A stretch of 64,000 nucleotides of DNA from Kuenenia sp039794105. GTDB lineage: Bacteria; Planctomycetota; Brocadiia; Brocadiales; Brocadiaceae. A program made the translations under genes and the position numbers. The stretch is from NCBI RefSeq assembly GCF_039794105.1, contig NZ_JBDIWA010000001.1, positions 186,001-250,000 on the forward strand, in the 5' to 3' direction. Positions 27,495 to 36,420 of this stretch are shown piece after piece. Under the pieces are notes generated by a model. That model ran no database searches. It worked only from the letters and a program-made list of their open reading frames with translations, and was not told the DNA's origin. Each line of letters starts with the position of its first letter. Position 1 is the stretch's first letter.

Positions 27495-27548
27495 TGAAAA
27501 ACAACTTGAGAAATCTTGAGGTAATCGAGAGGCTAAAAATATAAAGTA

Positions 27549-28724
27549 ATGAAAGTAGCTCTTGTTGATCCGGTAAATAGTACCATTTTTTATAACTACT
27601 GCTTAATTGATGAACTCGCAAGGCAAGGGTGTTCTGTAGAATTTTTCACTGCAAATTTTATCTATGAAGAAGTATTTCCACCTGCTAACATTACATTTTG
27701 TGATACGTTCTTTCGGTATTCAAATAAGATAAAGATGCTTGCAAAGTATCATAAAGTTCGCCAAATGTTTAGGGCATTAGAATATCCTTTTAACTTATTA
27801 ACCCTTATAAGATCTCTCGTTAAAGGAAAAGCGAATATTATCCATTTTCTGTGGTTGATAAACCCAACGGTCGAATACCTCATTATCAGGCTTTTGAGGC
27901 AGAAAGGTTTCCCGATTGTTTACACAGCACACAATGCCCTACCTCATGAATCAAGCGCTCGCCATGTTAATCAGTATAAAAGAATCTATAATGTTGTAGA
28001 CCATATTATCTGCCTGACACAGTCGGTAAAGGACGAACTTGTTAATAAACTTCATGTCAGGAAGGAGAAAATGTCTGTCATTGCCCATGGTGATTTTGAT
28101 TTTATTCTAAATCAGGTTAAATCTAACCAGGTATTTCATGCTGATATATTTAAAAAGAAAAACAGCAATTTTACCGTAACATTCTTTGGGCATATTAGGC
28201 CCTATAAGGGATTGGAGTATTTTATCAAGGCAATACCATACGTGATAGAGAAGCATCCTGCATGTAAATTCCTGATAGCGGGAAAAGATTCAGGGGGGAA
28301 CAAAGAGTATTACCTGAAGATGATCTGTGAAATGAATTTGGAGAGTCATGTCAGTTGTGACTTTCGATATATACCCTTATCAGATTTGATAACTTATCTT
28401 AGGCAAACAGATATCGTTGTACTACCGTATATCGCGTCCTCACAAAGCGGGAACATTCCCATGCTTTCCAAGATGGGAATTCCTGTTATTGCGACTCGGG
28501 TGGGCGGTTTGCCTGAAATGATTGAAGAAGGCCGGAATGGTTTCCTTGTTCCACCTAAAGATGAAAAGGCTATAGCAGACGCAATATGTAAGCTTTTGAG
28601 TAATCCACCTTTATTGGAAAAAATGAAAGAAGACTCTGTAAATTATGCGAAAGAAGCTTTCTCGTGGAATAATATTGTAAAGAAAACAATAGAAGTTTAT
28701 GAGAAGGTAGCAGGTGTTTCTTAA
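27549..28724 (+). CDS. Glycosyltransferase family 4 (SQSG subgroup)
   Basis: 391 residues. GT-B features: IVYTAHNALPHESSARH, VTFFGHIRPYKGLEYFIKAI, LIAGKDSGGNKEYYLKM and IATRVGGLPEMIEEGRNGFLVPP. The usual EX7E motif is replaced by SSQSGNIPMLSKMGIPVIA, which is the known variant of a GT4 subgroup, so it is not taken as a defect. Two bases separate its stop from the next GT2 start. Confidence 0.85.
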   Translation: MKVALVDPVNSTIFYNYCLIDELARQGCSVEFFTANFIYEEVFPPANITFCDTFFRYSNKIKMLAKYHKVRQMFRALEYPFNLLTLIRSLVKGKANIIHFLWLINPTVEYLIIRLLRQKGFPIVYTAHNALPHESSARHVNQYKRIYNVVDHIICLTQSVKDELVNKLHVRKEKMSVIAHGDFDFILNQVKSNQVFHADIFKKKNSNFTVTFFGHIRPYKGLEYFIKAIPYVIEKHPACKFLIAGKDSGGNKEYYLKMICEMNLESHVSCDFRYIPLSDLITYLRQTDIVVLPYIASSQSGNIPMLSKMGIPVIATRVGGLPEMIEEGRNGFLVPPKDEKAIADAICKLLSNPPLLEKMKEDSVNYAKEAFSWNNIVKKTIEVYEKVAGVS

Positions 28725-28726
28725 CC

Positions 28727-29818
28727 ATGAATACACATTTGTCGGATAACACTATATTCGATAATGCTTTCGTTACTATTATAATGCCAATCCGCAACGA
28801 AGCCTCATTCATTAATCGAAGCTTGGGGTCGGTATTGGCACAAGACTATCCACATAATCTGGTAGAAGTAATTATCGTTGATGGTATGTCAGATGACGGG
28901 ACAATGGAAATTGTGCAAAGTATCATCAACAATTATTCACAAACAAAGGACAACAATGTGCCATCTCCCATTCATTCGCCAATTACCTTGCTTGACAACC
29001 CAAGTCGGATTGTACCCACGGGCTTAAATTCCGCCATCCGACATGCCAGGGGCGATATCATTATACGGGTGGATGGGCATGCAATAATAGAAACAGATTA
29101 TGTGCAGCAATGTGTAAAGGTGCTTAAGGATACCGATGCGGAATGTGTAGGTGGAACTATGGTAACAGTAGGCGAAACCTGGTTGGCTCGTGCCATTTCA
29201 CTGGCACAAAGTTCGTTTTTCGGTGTGGGGGGGGTTGCCTTCCGCACTGGGCGCAGACAGGGATGTTATGTGGATACGGTAGCCTTTGGCGCATACCGAC
29301 GCAATGTGTTTAATCGTATCGGTGGTTTTGATGAGGAATTGGTGCGCAACCAGGACGATGAGTTCAATTTTCGTCTCACACAGTCTGGTGGTAAAATCTG
29401 GATGGATCCCTCTATTCGGTCTGTATATTACAGTCGGTCCAGCCTGCGTGGTCTTTGGAAACAGTATTTCCAGTACGGATTTTACAAGGTGCGTGTCATT
29501 CAAAAGCGGGGTGCTGTGCCATCCTGGCGTCACCTGATACCCGCGGTATTTGTATTGAGCTTGTTTTTGACCATTTTCATGGCGTTGTTTACCTTCAAAC
29601 CTTTATGGGGAATTGTAGTAATCGGACCTTATACAGGTGCTAATCTTATCGCATGTTTGTGGGTAGGACGGAGGAATTTGCGAGTCTTAACTATATTGCC
29701 CGTGGCATTCCTCATTCTGCATCTATCTTACGGTCTGGGTTTCCTGTGGGGAATTTGGTATTGGCGGCGTAGGAGGGTTGGGGAGAGTAGAGTAAGCAGA
29801 GTAAGCAGAGTAAGTTAA
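28727..29818 (+). CDS. Glycosyltransferase family 2 with C-terminal membrane segments (ExoA-like)
   Basis: 363 residues. VTIIMPIRNEASFINRSLGSVL and EVIIVDGMSDDGTMEIV open the GT-A fold; IIRVDGHAIIE is the DxD site and IGGFDEELVRNQDDEFNFRL the acceptor block, as in succinoglycan-type ExoA transferases. Two or three hydrophobic helices occupy residues 270-350. The last ten residues, SRVSRVSRVS, and the TAA stop are encoded by a 9-bp repeat array (29777-29867), so the natural C-terminus was probably near the YWRRRR sequence. Confidence 0.9.
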   Translation: MNTHLSDNTIFDNAFVTIIMPIRNEASFINRSLGSVLAQDYPHNLVEVIIVDGMSDDGTMEIVQSIINNYSQTKDNNVPSPIHSPITLLDNPSRIVPTGLNSAIRHARGDIIIRVDGHAIIETDYVQQCVKVLKDTDAECVGGTMVTVGETWLARAISLAQSSFFGVGGVAFRTGRRQGCYVDTVAFGAYRRNVFNRIGGFDEELVRNQDDEFNFRLTQSGGKIWMDPSIRSVYYSRSSLRGLWKQYFQYGFYKVRVIQKRGAVPSWRHLIPAVFVLSLFLTIFMALFTFKPLWGIVVIGPYTGANLIACLWVGRRNLRVLTILPVAFLILHLSYGLGFLWGIWYWRRRRVGESRVSRVSRVS

Positions 29819-29867
29819 GTATGTTAAATATGTTGGGGAGAGTAGAGTAAGATGAGTGAGTTAAATG
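29777..29867 (+). repeat. Nonamer (9-bp) array, upstream arm of S23 locus B
   Basis: Ten units of 9 bp in phase with one extra base at 29840. Units include AGTAGAGTA (29786 and 29841), AGCAGAGTA twice (29795, 29804), AGTTAAGTA (29813) and TGTTAAATA (29822). The GT2 stop TAA is inside the fifth unit and the S23 start ATG (29852) is inside the ninth. The period is 9, not 7 as in the other arrays. Confidence 0.88.
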
Positions 29868-30241
29868 AGACAAAATCGACATTTGAAACTTTGGAGGTCT
29901 GGAAGAAAGCAAGAGAGTTAAGAAAGGAAATTTCAAAACTAACGAAGGCATTGCCATCTGATGAAAGGTTTCGGTTAGCTGACCAAATGATAAGGGCTTC
30001 AAGGTCTGTAACAGCCAATATTGCTGAAGGACATGGGAGGTACCATTTTCAAGAAAATATTCAATTTTGCCGTCAGGCCAGAGGTTCTCTTTATGAAGTG
30101 CTGGATCATCTGACAGTCGCTTTAGATGAAAATTACATTTCTGAAGAGGAATTCAATATATTGAAGACAAAAATATTTGTTGTTATTAAGATATTAAATG
30201 GCTATATCAGCTATCTGAAGAAACGGAAGGGAATGGAGTAA
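29852..30241 (+). CDS. S23 / four-helix-bundle protein, copy B
   Basis: 129 residues. TFETLEVWKKARELRKEI is the family N-terminus, ADQMIRASRSVTANIAEGHGR the central signature (ANIAEG), then EVLDHLTVALDENYISEEEF and a basic C-terminal helix. The frame is intact. Start and stop codons both fall within 9-bp repeat units. It is about as divergent from copy A as from family members elsewhere, so the copies are not a recent duplication. It sits between a GT2 gene and a glycosidase-like lipoprotein. Confidence 0.9.
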   Translation: MSELNETKSTFETLEVWKKARELRKEISKLTKALPSDERFRLADQMIRASRSVTANIAEGHGRYHFQENIQFCRQARGSLYEVLDHLTVALDENYISEEEFNILKTKIFVVIKILNGYISYLKKRKGME

Positions 30242-30290
30242 GTTGGGTAAGTTGAGTGGGTAGAGTGAGTTAAGTAGGTTGCGCTAGTTG
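30237..30290 (+). repeat. Nonamer array after S23 copy B
   Basis: Six in-phase 9-bp units: AGTAAGTTG at 30237, GGTAAGTTG at 30246, then AGTGGGTAG, AGTGAGTTA, AGTAGGTTG and CGCTAGTTG to 30290. The S23 stop codon is in the first unit. Within it, 30259-30275 is one arm of a 17-bp perfect inverted repeat with 30354-30370. Confidence 0.85.
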
Positions 30291-30313
30291 CGCGATGTAT
30301 AAGAAAAACCATC

Positions 30314-30370
<57 letters not shown>

Positions 30371-30379
30371 TTTATTCTG

Positions 30380-33214
30380 ATGAATAAGACTATGATAAGA
30401 AGACTAATTATTGGTACATTGTTTATAATGAATTTCATAGTACTGGGTTGCCATGGGTCTCTTCAAAAGACCAACCCATCAACACCGTCGATCGAGTTCA
30501 ATGAAAACAATATTCCACAGAAGGTTAACGCCCCTGACGATCAGTCCACAGGGAACGAGCAGGAAAGATTTCGAAAGGATAATCCGTGGACGGGTAAGGT
30601 AACAATACGAAAGGACAAGGCAATTCTTGTGGATGGTGAACCGTTTTTCCCTTTTGGTTTTTATGCCGCTGACGAGCTTGGCAAACTGGAGATGATGAGC
30701 AGGTATGGGTTCAATAGTGCCATATGTGCAGGGGACGTATACGCAGAGCCGGCAAAAATGGAACGCTATCTCAATGCTGGGCATTCTCTTGATATGAAGG
30801 CAATGCCTGGTGCTTATGACAGGGATATGCACCATAAAACAAAAAGCACTTCCCCTGGGGCTGAGGAACTAATAAGGGAAAGGATTACAACACTGAAAAA
30901 TAATCCAGGAATATTCTCCTGGTACATTGCAGATGAACCGGATGGTAATCAAATACCATTTACGACGATTGATCGGCTGGCAAATATCGTCCGAAGCTGC
31001 GATGCGAACCATCCTGTATCTCTGGTTACCCTTTCCTCAAGCTGTGATCCATACGCAAAAGCAAGCGATATTCACATGAATGATCCGTATTATCCCATGT
31101 GGCGTCCCAACCTCTCTACGGTGAGGGCATATATTGATTCCGGCATTGGATCGGCAGATGGCAGGAAACCGTATATCGCTGTGTTGCTCGGCGCCTTTCA
31201 TGATGAAAAAGGCAAAGATCTCCGATGCCAATCCTACCTTGCCATAGTCCGGGGGGCAAAAGGAATTCTCTTTTTCTCGCTCCAATACGTTTTGAATCAT
31301 CCGGATGTTTGGAGGGAATTTCGACATTTGGGGAGGGAGATTGATGATTTTAGTCCTGTTATATTCTCCCCTGATGCCGCCGAGAGGATAACGGTGGATG
31401 CCGATCCGATTAATCCTGATATAGTACTAAAAAAATATCAGGGGAGATATTACCTTATTGCAGTGAATTACCAGCGTGCCGGGCTTACGGCAAAATTTGA
31501 CCTTTCAGGTCTTTCTGTGAAGCCGGAGATCGAGGTACTTTATGAGGATAGAAAAATAACCCTTGAGAATAACCAATTTTCAGACACCTTTGCCGGCTAC
31601 GATGTGCATATATATCGTATTTACCCTGCTATAGAAGACCATGGAAAAACAGGAAGTAAACCGCCGGAAATTGCTGGTCTCAGGCCCAGACCAGGCGAAA
31701 CAATCACCCTTGCTGCCCCAATGATCAAGGCCTTATTTCGTGAGGGAGATGACGGGACTGGTATTGACCCGGATTCGGTTACGGTAGAGGTTGACGGCAA
31801 AGTAGTTGGACCTGACAACGGACTTGTGATCAACATGAAAGGTGTTAAGAATGGGATCTCCTATATTCCCAAAGTCGATCTGGCCAGGGGTCGTCATACC
31901 GTTGTGGTCAGGGGAAAAGACCTTTCCGGAAGGGTCGCCTCCAGAAGCTGGTCTTTTACTACTACGAACTACCCTATCCCCTTTATTGAAAAATTTGACA
32001 AGCCGAGTCGTGCCTGGTCTCCTGCAAGTGGGGACTGGGAAGTAAAAGATGGCGCTTATATGGTTGATGCTACAGGCACAGAGGCTTTGTCTTATGTACA
32101 TGATATCAATCTCATAGGAAACTATTCATTGTCCTTTTCTGCAAAAGCCTCTTCATTTAACGAAGATTCGGCAATCCTCCTATGGTTGAACGAGTGTTTC
32201 TATCCGGCGCTCTTTAAGATATGGTTTGACCGGATGAATGGATACCTGTCAAGAATAAATGATAACCCGCATGCCAGCGGATCTGTTGGTTCTCTGCAAT
32301 CCGGAAGCTGGTACCAGTTTACCGTGTTAAGAAAAGGGAGAAACATCAACTGCCTTGTCGATGGAAAACACGTCTTCAGCTACTATGTACCATACTCTGG
32401 TAACGGTGGTGGGTTTGCCATTGGTGCACGAAATGCCCGGGTTGCTTTTCGTGATGTCGTGGTGAAAAGATTAATAGATCCCATTGCCGAAGAGGATGAG
32501 TCTGCGATGCCGGTACAGAAAGCGAGCAGCCAGAAGGAAGACAGTTATACCATAGTGCAAAATGAAACTTATCTGGAAGAAGATAAGGATACTGCACTGC
32601 ACCTTGTTTTTACCAGTCCTGAAGTGGTGGAAAGGGCTGGCGGCATGATAAGGGGGAAGGGGGCGTTTGTTACAACCAGAGCAGGCAAGGCGTATCAGCC
32701 ACTGGAACAAAATGCCTGTCTTATGTTTCCTGACAAACATGGTTTCCCAATTGAAAAGGGGACGCTGGAGCTTATTGTCAGTGATGCAGGTATTGCCGCT
32801 TCTTGCGATGCAGATCCTATCCTTGTCCATTTCTTTCAGGAAGAAAACAGACAGGTATTCTTACGCATAAACGGAGGGAGGCTTCAGTTTATTGTCTATG
32901 CCTGGGCAGGATCCTGGATTTGCACGAAGCAACGAATACCCGTTTGGCCGTTGAGGTCAATGCATCATATTACTATCACCTGGGAAGGAACCAGGGCCAG
33001 GGCCTTTATCGATGGTAAAGAGATGGAGGTGGAAAGCCGTGAAAGGCCCGGAATAATTGCAGCTATCCCTTTGACGGGTAAATCGACTATTTTTCTCGGC
33101 AATAATGAGAAAGGGAATGCCCCTTCTCCTCTCGCAGTGCTTGAAATGCGGCTATCCCGCGGAGTTCGTTACGAAAAACCTGAAGATTTTAAGGATTTGG
33201 GGTTTTTACAATAA
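30380..33214 (+). CDS. Glycoside-hydrolase-like lipoprotein with Ig-like and LamG-type domains
   Basis: 944 residues. A basic N-terminus and hydrophobic helix end in the lipobox VLGC (Cys24), so it is exported and lipid-anchored. Residues about 70-420 form a TIM-barrel-like region: FFPFGFYAADELGKLEMMSRYGFN, then FSWYIADEPDGNQIPF, where the acid Glu in ADEPD fits clan-A glycosidases, and GILFFSLQYV near the barrel end. Residues about 425-530 contain an Ig-like segment with a DPDSVTVEVDGK start. From about 535 to the end two concanavalin-like beta domains follow. It could trim or remodel the exported glycan. Substrate unknown. The gene follows the repeat tract directly. Confidence 0.75.
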   Translation: MNKTMIRRLIIGTLFIMNFIVLGCHGSLQKTNPSTPSIEFNENNIPQKVNAPDDQSTGNEQERFRKDNPWTGKVTIRKDKAILVDGEPFFPFGFYAADELGKLEMMSRYGFNSAICAGDVYAEPAKMERYLNAGHSLDMKAMPGAYDRDMHHKTKSTSPGAEELIRERITTLKNNPGIFSWYIADEPDGNQIPFTTIDRLANIVRSCDANHPVSLVTLSSSCDPYAKASDIHMNDPYYPMWRPNLSTVRAYIDSGIGSADGRKPYIAVLLGAFHDEKGKDLRCQSYLAIVRGAKGILFFSLQYVLNHPDVWREFRHLGREIDDFSPVIFSPDAAERITVDADPINPDIVLKKYQGRYYLIAVNYQRAGLTAKFDLSGLSVKPEIEVLYEDRKITLENNQFSDTFAGYDVHIYRIYPAIEDHGKTGSKPPEIAGLRPRPGETITLAAPMIKALFREGDDGTGIDPDSVTVEVDGKVVGPDNGLVINMKGVKNGISYIPKVDLARGRHTVVVRGKDLSGRVASRSWSFTTTNYPIPFIEKFDKPSRAWSPASGDWEVKDGAYMVDATGTEALSYVHDINLIGNYSLSFSAKASSFNEDSAILLWLNECFYPALFKIWFDRMNGYLSRINDNPHASGSVGSLQSGSWYQFTVLRKGRNINCLVDGKHVFSYYVPYSGNGGGFAIGARNARVAFRDVVVKRLIDPIAEEDESAMPVQKASSQKEDSYTIVQNETYLEEDKDTALHLVFTSPEVVERAGGMIRGKGAFVTTRAGKAYQPLEQNACLMFPDKHGFPIEKGTLELIVSDAGIAASCDADPILVHFFQEENRQVFLRINGGRLQFIVYAWAGSWICTKQRIPVWPLRSMHHITITWEGTRARAFIDGKEMEVESRERPGIIAAIPLTGKSTIFLGNNEKGNAPSPLAVLEMRLSRGVRYEKPEDFKDLGFLQ

Positions 33215-33317
33215 GAGAGAACCCATATTTATTACTGATGCAGATCGTATCCTGTTTCTCGATATATTAAAAAAGACACTCGAAGACTTTGAAAAAATGG
33301 GGGATGAATTTTGTTGA
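33209..33317 (+). pseudogene. RAYT (REP-associated tyrosine transposase) fragment
   Basis: Beginning at the lipoprotein stop, one frame reads NKREPIFITDADRILFLDIL, then a helix KKTLEDFEKMGDEF and TGA at 33315-33317. RE-x-IF-x-DDxDR-x-FL-x-L is the N-terminal block of Transposase_17 / TnpA-REP proteins. The HUH motif and catalytic Tyr half are missing. It explains why REP-like palindromes occur in the window. Confidence 0.6.
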
Positions 33318-33457
33318 ATTTGAAAGGAATTTAAATACAGGAACACTTGAAAAGGAGGATGGATAAAGGTGGTAAATAAAAATGGAATGAATTATATGCG
33401 GCGGAAGCCTACATTCAGAAATTTAAGTTTGTACTGGTATAAAGTCAATGGTGATGT

Positions 33458-34097
33458 ATGGAAAATTTAATCTCTGACGTCCTCTTTTTCTTTAAAGGAC
33501 GTGTTGCTCTTTATGCTTTGTTAAAAGCAATAGGGATAAAGATTGGGGATGAAGTTATACTTCCTGGTTTTACCTGCGTTGTTGTCCCCAATGTTATTAT
33601 TTATCTTGGAGCAAAACCTGTTTATGTTGATATTGATCCGAAGACTTTTAATATTGACACATCAAAAATCGAGAGCAAAATTACCGATAAAACGACTGCA
33701 ATTATCGCACAAAATACCTTTGGCTTATCTTCAGATTTATATCCAATACTTGATATCGCAAAAAGATATAATCTTAAAGTGATTGAAGATTGTGCTCATG
33801 GTTACGGTGGAAGCTATAAAGGTAAAGCAAATGGAACGGTTGCAGATGCAGCATTCTTCAGTACTCAATGGTCAAAGCCATTTTCTACTGGTTTGGGGGT
33901 ATTGCAGCCACTAACAACCCTGAAATTGCCTCAAAATTAAGAATAGAATCCGATCTTACTCTTACCCAGATATAAAGGAAAAACTTGAAAAGCCATACAA
34001 GCCAGAATATGCCCTTCATACTTTTTTGAGGTATTCATTTAAAAAAGAAATCGTTAATAGAAGGAAGGAGAAAGGAAGATGGGTAAAGATCAAGTAA
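33458..34097 (+). pseudogene. DegT/DnrJ/EryC1 aminotransferase, frameshifted and truncated
   Basis: The first 147 or so residues read well: FFFKGRVALYALLKAIGI, GDEVILPGFTCVVVPN, YVDIDPKTFNIDTSKIE, LKVIEDCAHGYGG and the PLP lysine region STQWSKPFSTGLG. After this a one-base loss moves the frame to GIAATNNPEIASKL, and a second shift near 33967 gives DIKEKLEKPYKPEYALHTFLRY, ending at TAA 34095-34097 inside the next gene. About 100-150 C-terminal residues are missing. An intact member of the family lies at 34766. Confidence 0.82.
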
Positions 34098-34309
34098 AGG
34101 TAAGGTACGACCAAGAAGGTGATATACTTTATATCCTTGTTAGAGGAGGCAGAGTAAAGGATACTTTAGAGGTAGGAGAAGATTTTTTTGTTGAGGTTGA
34201 TGAAGTGGGTAAGATTATTGGTTTCGAAGTATGGAGGGCACGGACTAATATTTTTAGTGAACTTCTTAAGTATATGGACAGTCTCAAAGAGGAAAGAGTT
34301 GGTATTTAA
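34079..34309 (+). CDS. DUF2283 family protein
   Basis: 76 residues: VRYDQEGDILYILVRGG, then VEVDEVGKIIGFEVWRA, the typical beta-strand pattern of DUF2283 (YD-x-x-xD-x-LYI ... D-x-GK-x-x-GxEx). These small proteins often accompany DUF4258 toxins and may be antitoxin-like; no toxin partner is present here. An AAGGAGAAAGGAAG Shine-Dalgarno region precedes the ATG. It lies between gene fragments, so it may have arrived on its own. Confidence 0.75.
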   Translation: MGKDQVKVRYDQEGDILYILVRGGRVKDTLEVGEDFFVEVDEVGKIIGFEVWRARTNIFSELLKYMDSLKEERVGI

Positions 34310-34509
34310 TATGAAAGTCCTGACGTAAGAGGTGTAAAGAAACATGAAATCTTCGAACTCTTTCCGCATTGCAAAATCGATCTCAAATGCATCGCCCTTG
34401 CCCCGCCGGTTACAAGGCTCATAGCTCATAGGTCATGGCTTGTATGTTATTTGCTGGAAAAATCAAGAGTTTTTAATACGCATTATCTGGGGATAATTAA
34501 AAAGTTGTA
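34310..34509 (+). pseudogene. Methyltransferase C-terminal remnant
   Basis: Open frame immediately after the DUF2283 stop: YESPDVRGVKKHEIFELFP, HCKIDLKCIALAPPVTR, then SWLVCYLLEKSRVFNTHYLG and a stop at 34507-34509. The LAPP-x-x-R and LE-x(5)-THYLG blocks are the C-terminal end of a common glycan-cluster methyltransferase. Its start and SAM-binding half have been replaced by the DUF2283 gene. Confidence 0.6.
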
Positions 34510-34765
34510 AGTCATACGTCGTATGTCATAGTACTGTAAGGCACATTGAGTTATCGAAAAGATGATAGAAGTTTATAAGGTATTGCTAATCTCTTCCGAC
34601 CTGCTTGCCGGTAGACAGGTACGTTTGGGCTGGGATGTTTCTTGTTTGTTTCGTTGTGTTTCAATAAAAAGCTTCTTGTACTTCCAAAACGATAAACATC
34701 GTCGATTAAAAACAAAGATATTCATAGATTCAATGTAAAAGATTAGATTGAGAGGAGTTGTTTTC

Positions 34766-35929
34766 ATGACTGATTTTTTGCCTTTTGCCCTGCCTGATAT
34801 TGGTGAAGATGAGATCACTGAAGTGGTCGACTCACTTCGCTCCGGATGGCTCACGACCGGACCTAAAACGAAACGCTTTGAAGAGGATTTTGCTGCTTTT
34901 ATTGGTGATGGGGTTGAGGCAATTGCCGTAAATTCTGCTACGGCAGGGTTGCACTTAGCATTAGAGGCATTGGGAATTGGCGCCGGAGATGAGGTAATTA
35001 CAACCCCACACACCTTTACGGCAACAGCAGAGGTGATCCGCTATTTAGGCGCCCACCCAGTCTTTGTTGATATTGACCAAAATACCCTTAACATTGATTC
35101 ATTAAGAATAGAGAGCGCGATTACGCCACGTACTAAAGCGATTATTCCGGTACATTTTGCCGGACTGGCTTGCGATATGGATCCGATTATGGCAATTGCC
35201 AAAAAATACGGATTGAAGATAGTTGAAGACGCTGCGCATTCGTTGCCGACTACGTATCATGGGAAATTGGTTGGTACGCTTGAAACTGATGCTACGGTGT
35301 ATAGTTTTTATGTGACTAAGACTATTGCAACTGGTGAAGGGGGAATGATTGTAATTCGTAATGCTGATATTGCAAAACGGTGTCGTGTAATGCGATTGCA
35401 CGGAATTAATCGTGATGTGTTTAATAGATACACTACAACAAAACCTTCCTGGCATTATGAGGTGGTTGCCCCTGGCTTTAAATATAACATGACCGATGTT
35501 GCCGCAAGTCTGGGGATTCATCAACTGAAAAAGGCACGGGCATTTCAAAAACGACGCACTGAGATGGCAGCTTATTATGATGAAGCATTTAGTGATTTGC
35601 CTGTTACCTTACCTCCTAAGGCGCCGGAGTATGATCTGCACGCATGGCATTTGTATATAGTGCGTTTAAAACCAGAGGTCTCTATTTCGCGCGACCGGTT
35701 TATTGAGTTGATGGCAGAAAGGGGTATTGGTTGTAGTGTTCATTTTATCCCACTCCATTTACATCCTTATTGGCGCGATACGTATAATCTTAAACCGCAG
35801 GATTTCCCTAATGCCTTAGCTGTGTATGAAAGGGCAGTTAGTTTGCCTCTGTATACAAAAATGACTGAGAAAGACCAGGTCAGGGTTGTGGTAGCAGTGA
35901 GAGAGATAGTTTTGGGCGGCGGAAGTTAG
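34766..35929 (+). CDS. DegT/DnrJ/EryC1/StrS sugar aminotransferase
   Basis: 387 residues. Start ATG 34766 follows GAGAGGAG; six codons upstream are excluded. The PLP-dependent fold is shown by LPFALPDIGEDEITEVVDSL, RSGWLTTGPKTKRFEEDFA, NSATAGLHLALEALGIGAGDEVI, VEDAAHSLPTTYHGK and the PLP lysine in SFYVTKTIATGEGGMI (Lys about 187). It would transfer an amino group to a nucleotide-linked 4-keto or 3-keto sugar. It stands after the broken relative and may have replaced it. The C-terminal LGGGS and the stop lie in the heptad array that opens S23 locus C. Confidence 0.92.
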   Translation: MTDFLPFALPDIGEDEITEVVDSLRSGWLTTGPKTKRFEEDFAAFIGDGVEAIAVNSATAGLHLALEALGIGAGDEVITTPHTFTATAEVIRYLGAHPVFVDIDQNTLNIDSLRIESAITPRTKAIIPVHFAGLACDMDPIMAIAKKYGLKIVEDAAHSLPTTYHGKLVGTLETDATVYSFYVTKTIATGEGGMIVIRNADIAKRCRVMRLHGINRDVFNRYTTTKPSWHYEVVAPGFKYNMTDVAASLGIHQLKKARAFQKRRTEMAAYYDEAFSDLPVTLPPKAPEYDLHAWHLYIVRLKPEVSISRDRFIELMAERGIGCSVHFIPLHLHPYWRDTYNLKPQDFPNALAVYERAVSLPLYTKMTEKDQVRVVVAVREIVLGGGS

Positions 35930-35977
35930 GTGCGGCGTGTTGGGTTAAAGGTGTTAGGTGGTAGGTGATAGGCGGAA
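35915..35977 (+). repeat. Heptad array, upstream arm of S23 locus C
   Basis: Nine in-phase 7-bp units: GGCGGCG (35915), GAAGTTA, GGTGCGG, CGTGTTG, GGTTAAA, GGTGTTA (35950), GGTGGTA, GGTGATA and GGCGGAA. The upstream aminotransferase stop TAG (35927-35929) and a potential GTG start of the S23 gene (35958) are inside units. A 23-nt stretch here (35950-35972) matches the reverse complement of the downstream array at 20 of 23 positions. Confidence 0.88.
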
Positions 35978-36337
35978 AATTGAAAGTTATGAGGATTTGG
36001 AGGTATATCAAAAACTGTGTGATTTGCATATAGAGGTGAATGATCTCACGTTTACATTTCCAAAGTTTGATCTGTTTGAACTTGGGTCACAAGTAAGACG
36101 CTCTTCTAATTCCGCTCCTGCAAATGTTGCATAAGGTTGGAATAATAAGCATGTGAATATGTATCTTGAAGGAAGAAACAGGGCTTTGGGAGAAACCAGA
36201 GAAACCAAACACTGTCTTAAAATGGCTTTTGAAAAGGCTATGTTGAAGAGATAAAACTTACAGATTTGATATATAGATATGATGAATGCAGTCGAATGTT
36301 AAAATCCCTAATCTCTTGGAAAACAAAAAATAAATAA
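35958..36337 (+). pseudogene. S23 / four-helix-bundle protein, copy C (inactivated)
   Basis: The frame from GTG 35958 gives KIESYEDLEVYQKLCDLHIE, FELGSQVRRSSNSAPANVA, then a TAA exactly where the family has Glu in ANxAEG (GAA to TAA is a single change). The frame continues GWNNKHVNMYLEGRNRALGE and AFEKA. One-base loss then moves it to GYVEEIKLTDLIYRYDECSR and SLISWKTKNK with TAA 36335-36337. One nonsense change and one frameshift thus separate it from a full-length family member. Both repeat arms remain in place. Confidence 0.85.
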
Positions 36338-36353
36338 AAATGAACTACATTCA

Positions 36354-36395
36354 CCCATAACCCATAACCCATAACCTACTACCTAACACCTACTA
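36354..36395 (+). repeat. Heptad array, downstream inverted arm of S23 locus C
   Basis: Six exact 7-bp units: CCCATAA three times (36354-36374), then CCTACTA, CCTAACA and CCTACTA. Its reverse complement contains GTTAGGTAGTAGG, near-identical to the GTTAGGTGGTAGG of the upstream arm. It ends 25 bp before the sugar transferase start. Confidence 0.9.
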
Positions 36396-36420
36396 CATAA
36401 ATCTATATTCCAGCAAAAGA

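Noticed and set aside
27549..28724. Loss of the GT4 EX7E motif as a sign of inactivation
   Set aside because: The SQSG form at this place is a known subgroup of GT4 and the rest of the protein is well conserved.
1704..30241. Diversity-generating retroelement, since Avd is an S23 relative
   Set aside because: No reverse transcriptase, template repeat or variable C-type lectin gene was found near any of the three S23 genes.
34412..34446. Heptad-like words (TCATAGC, TCATAGG, TCATGGC) resembling another repeat array
   Set aside because: The stretch reads in frame as part of the methyltransferase remnant (TRLIAHRSWLVCYLL) at the place where the family has similar residues, so the periodicity may be chance.
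34503..34537. Run of AGTCATA/TGTCATA words after the methyltransferase remnant
   Set aside because: Only about four weak units, and the run is better explained as a small hairpin (CATAC-GTC-GTATG).
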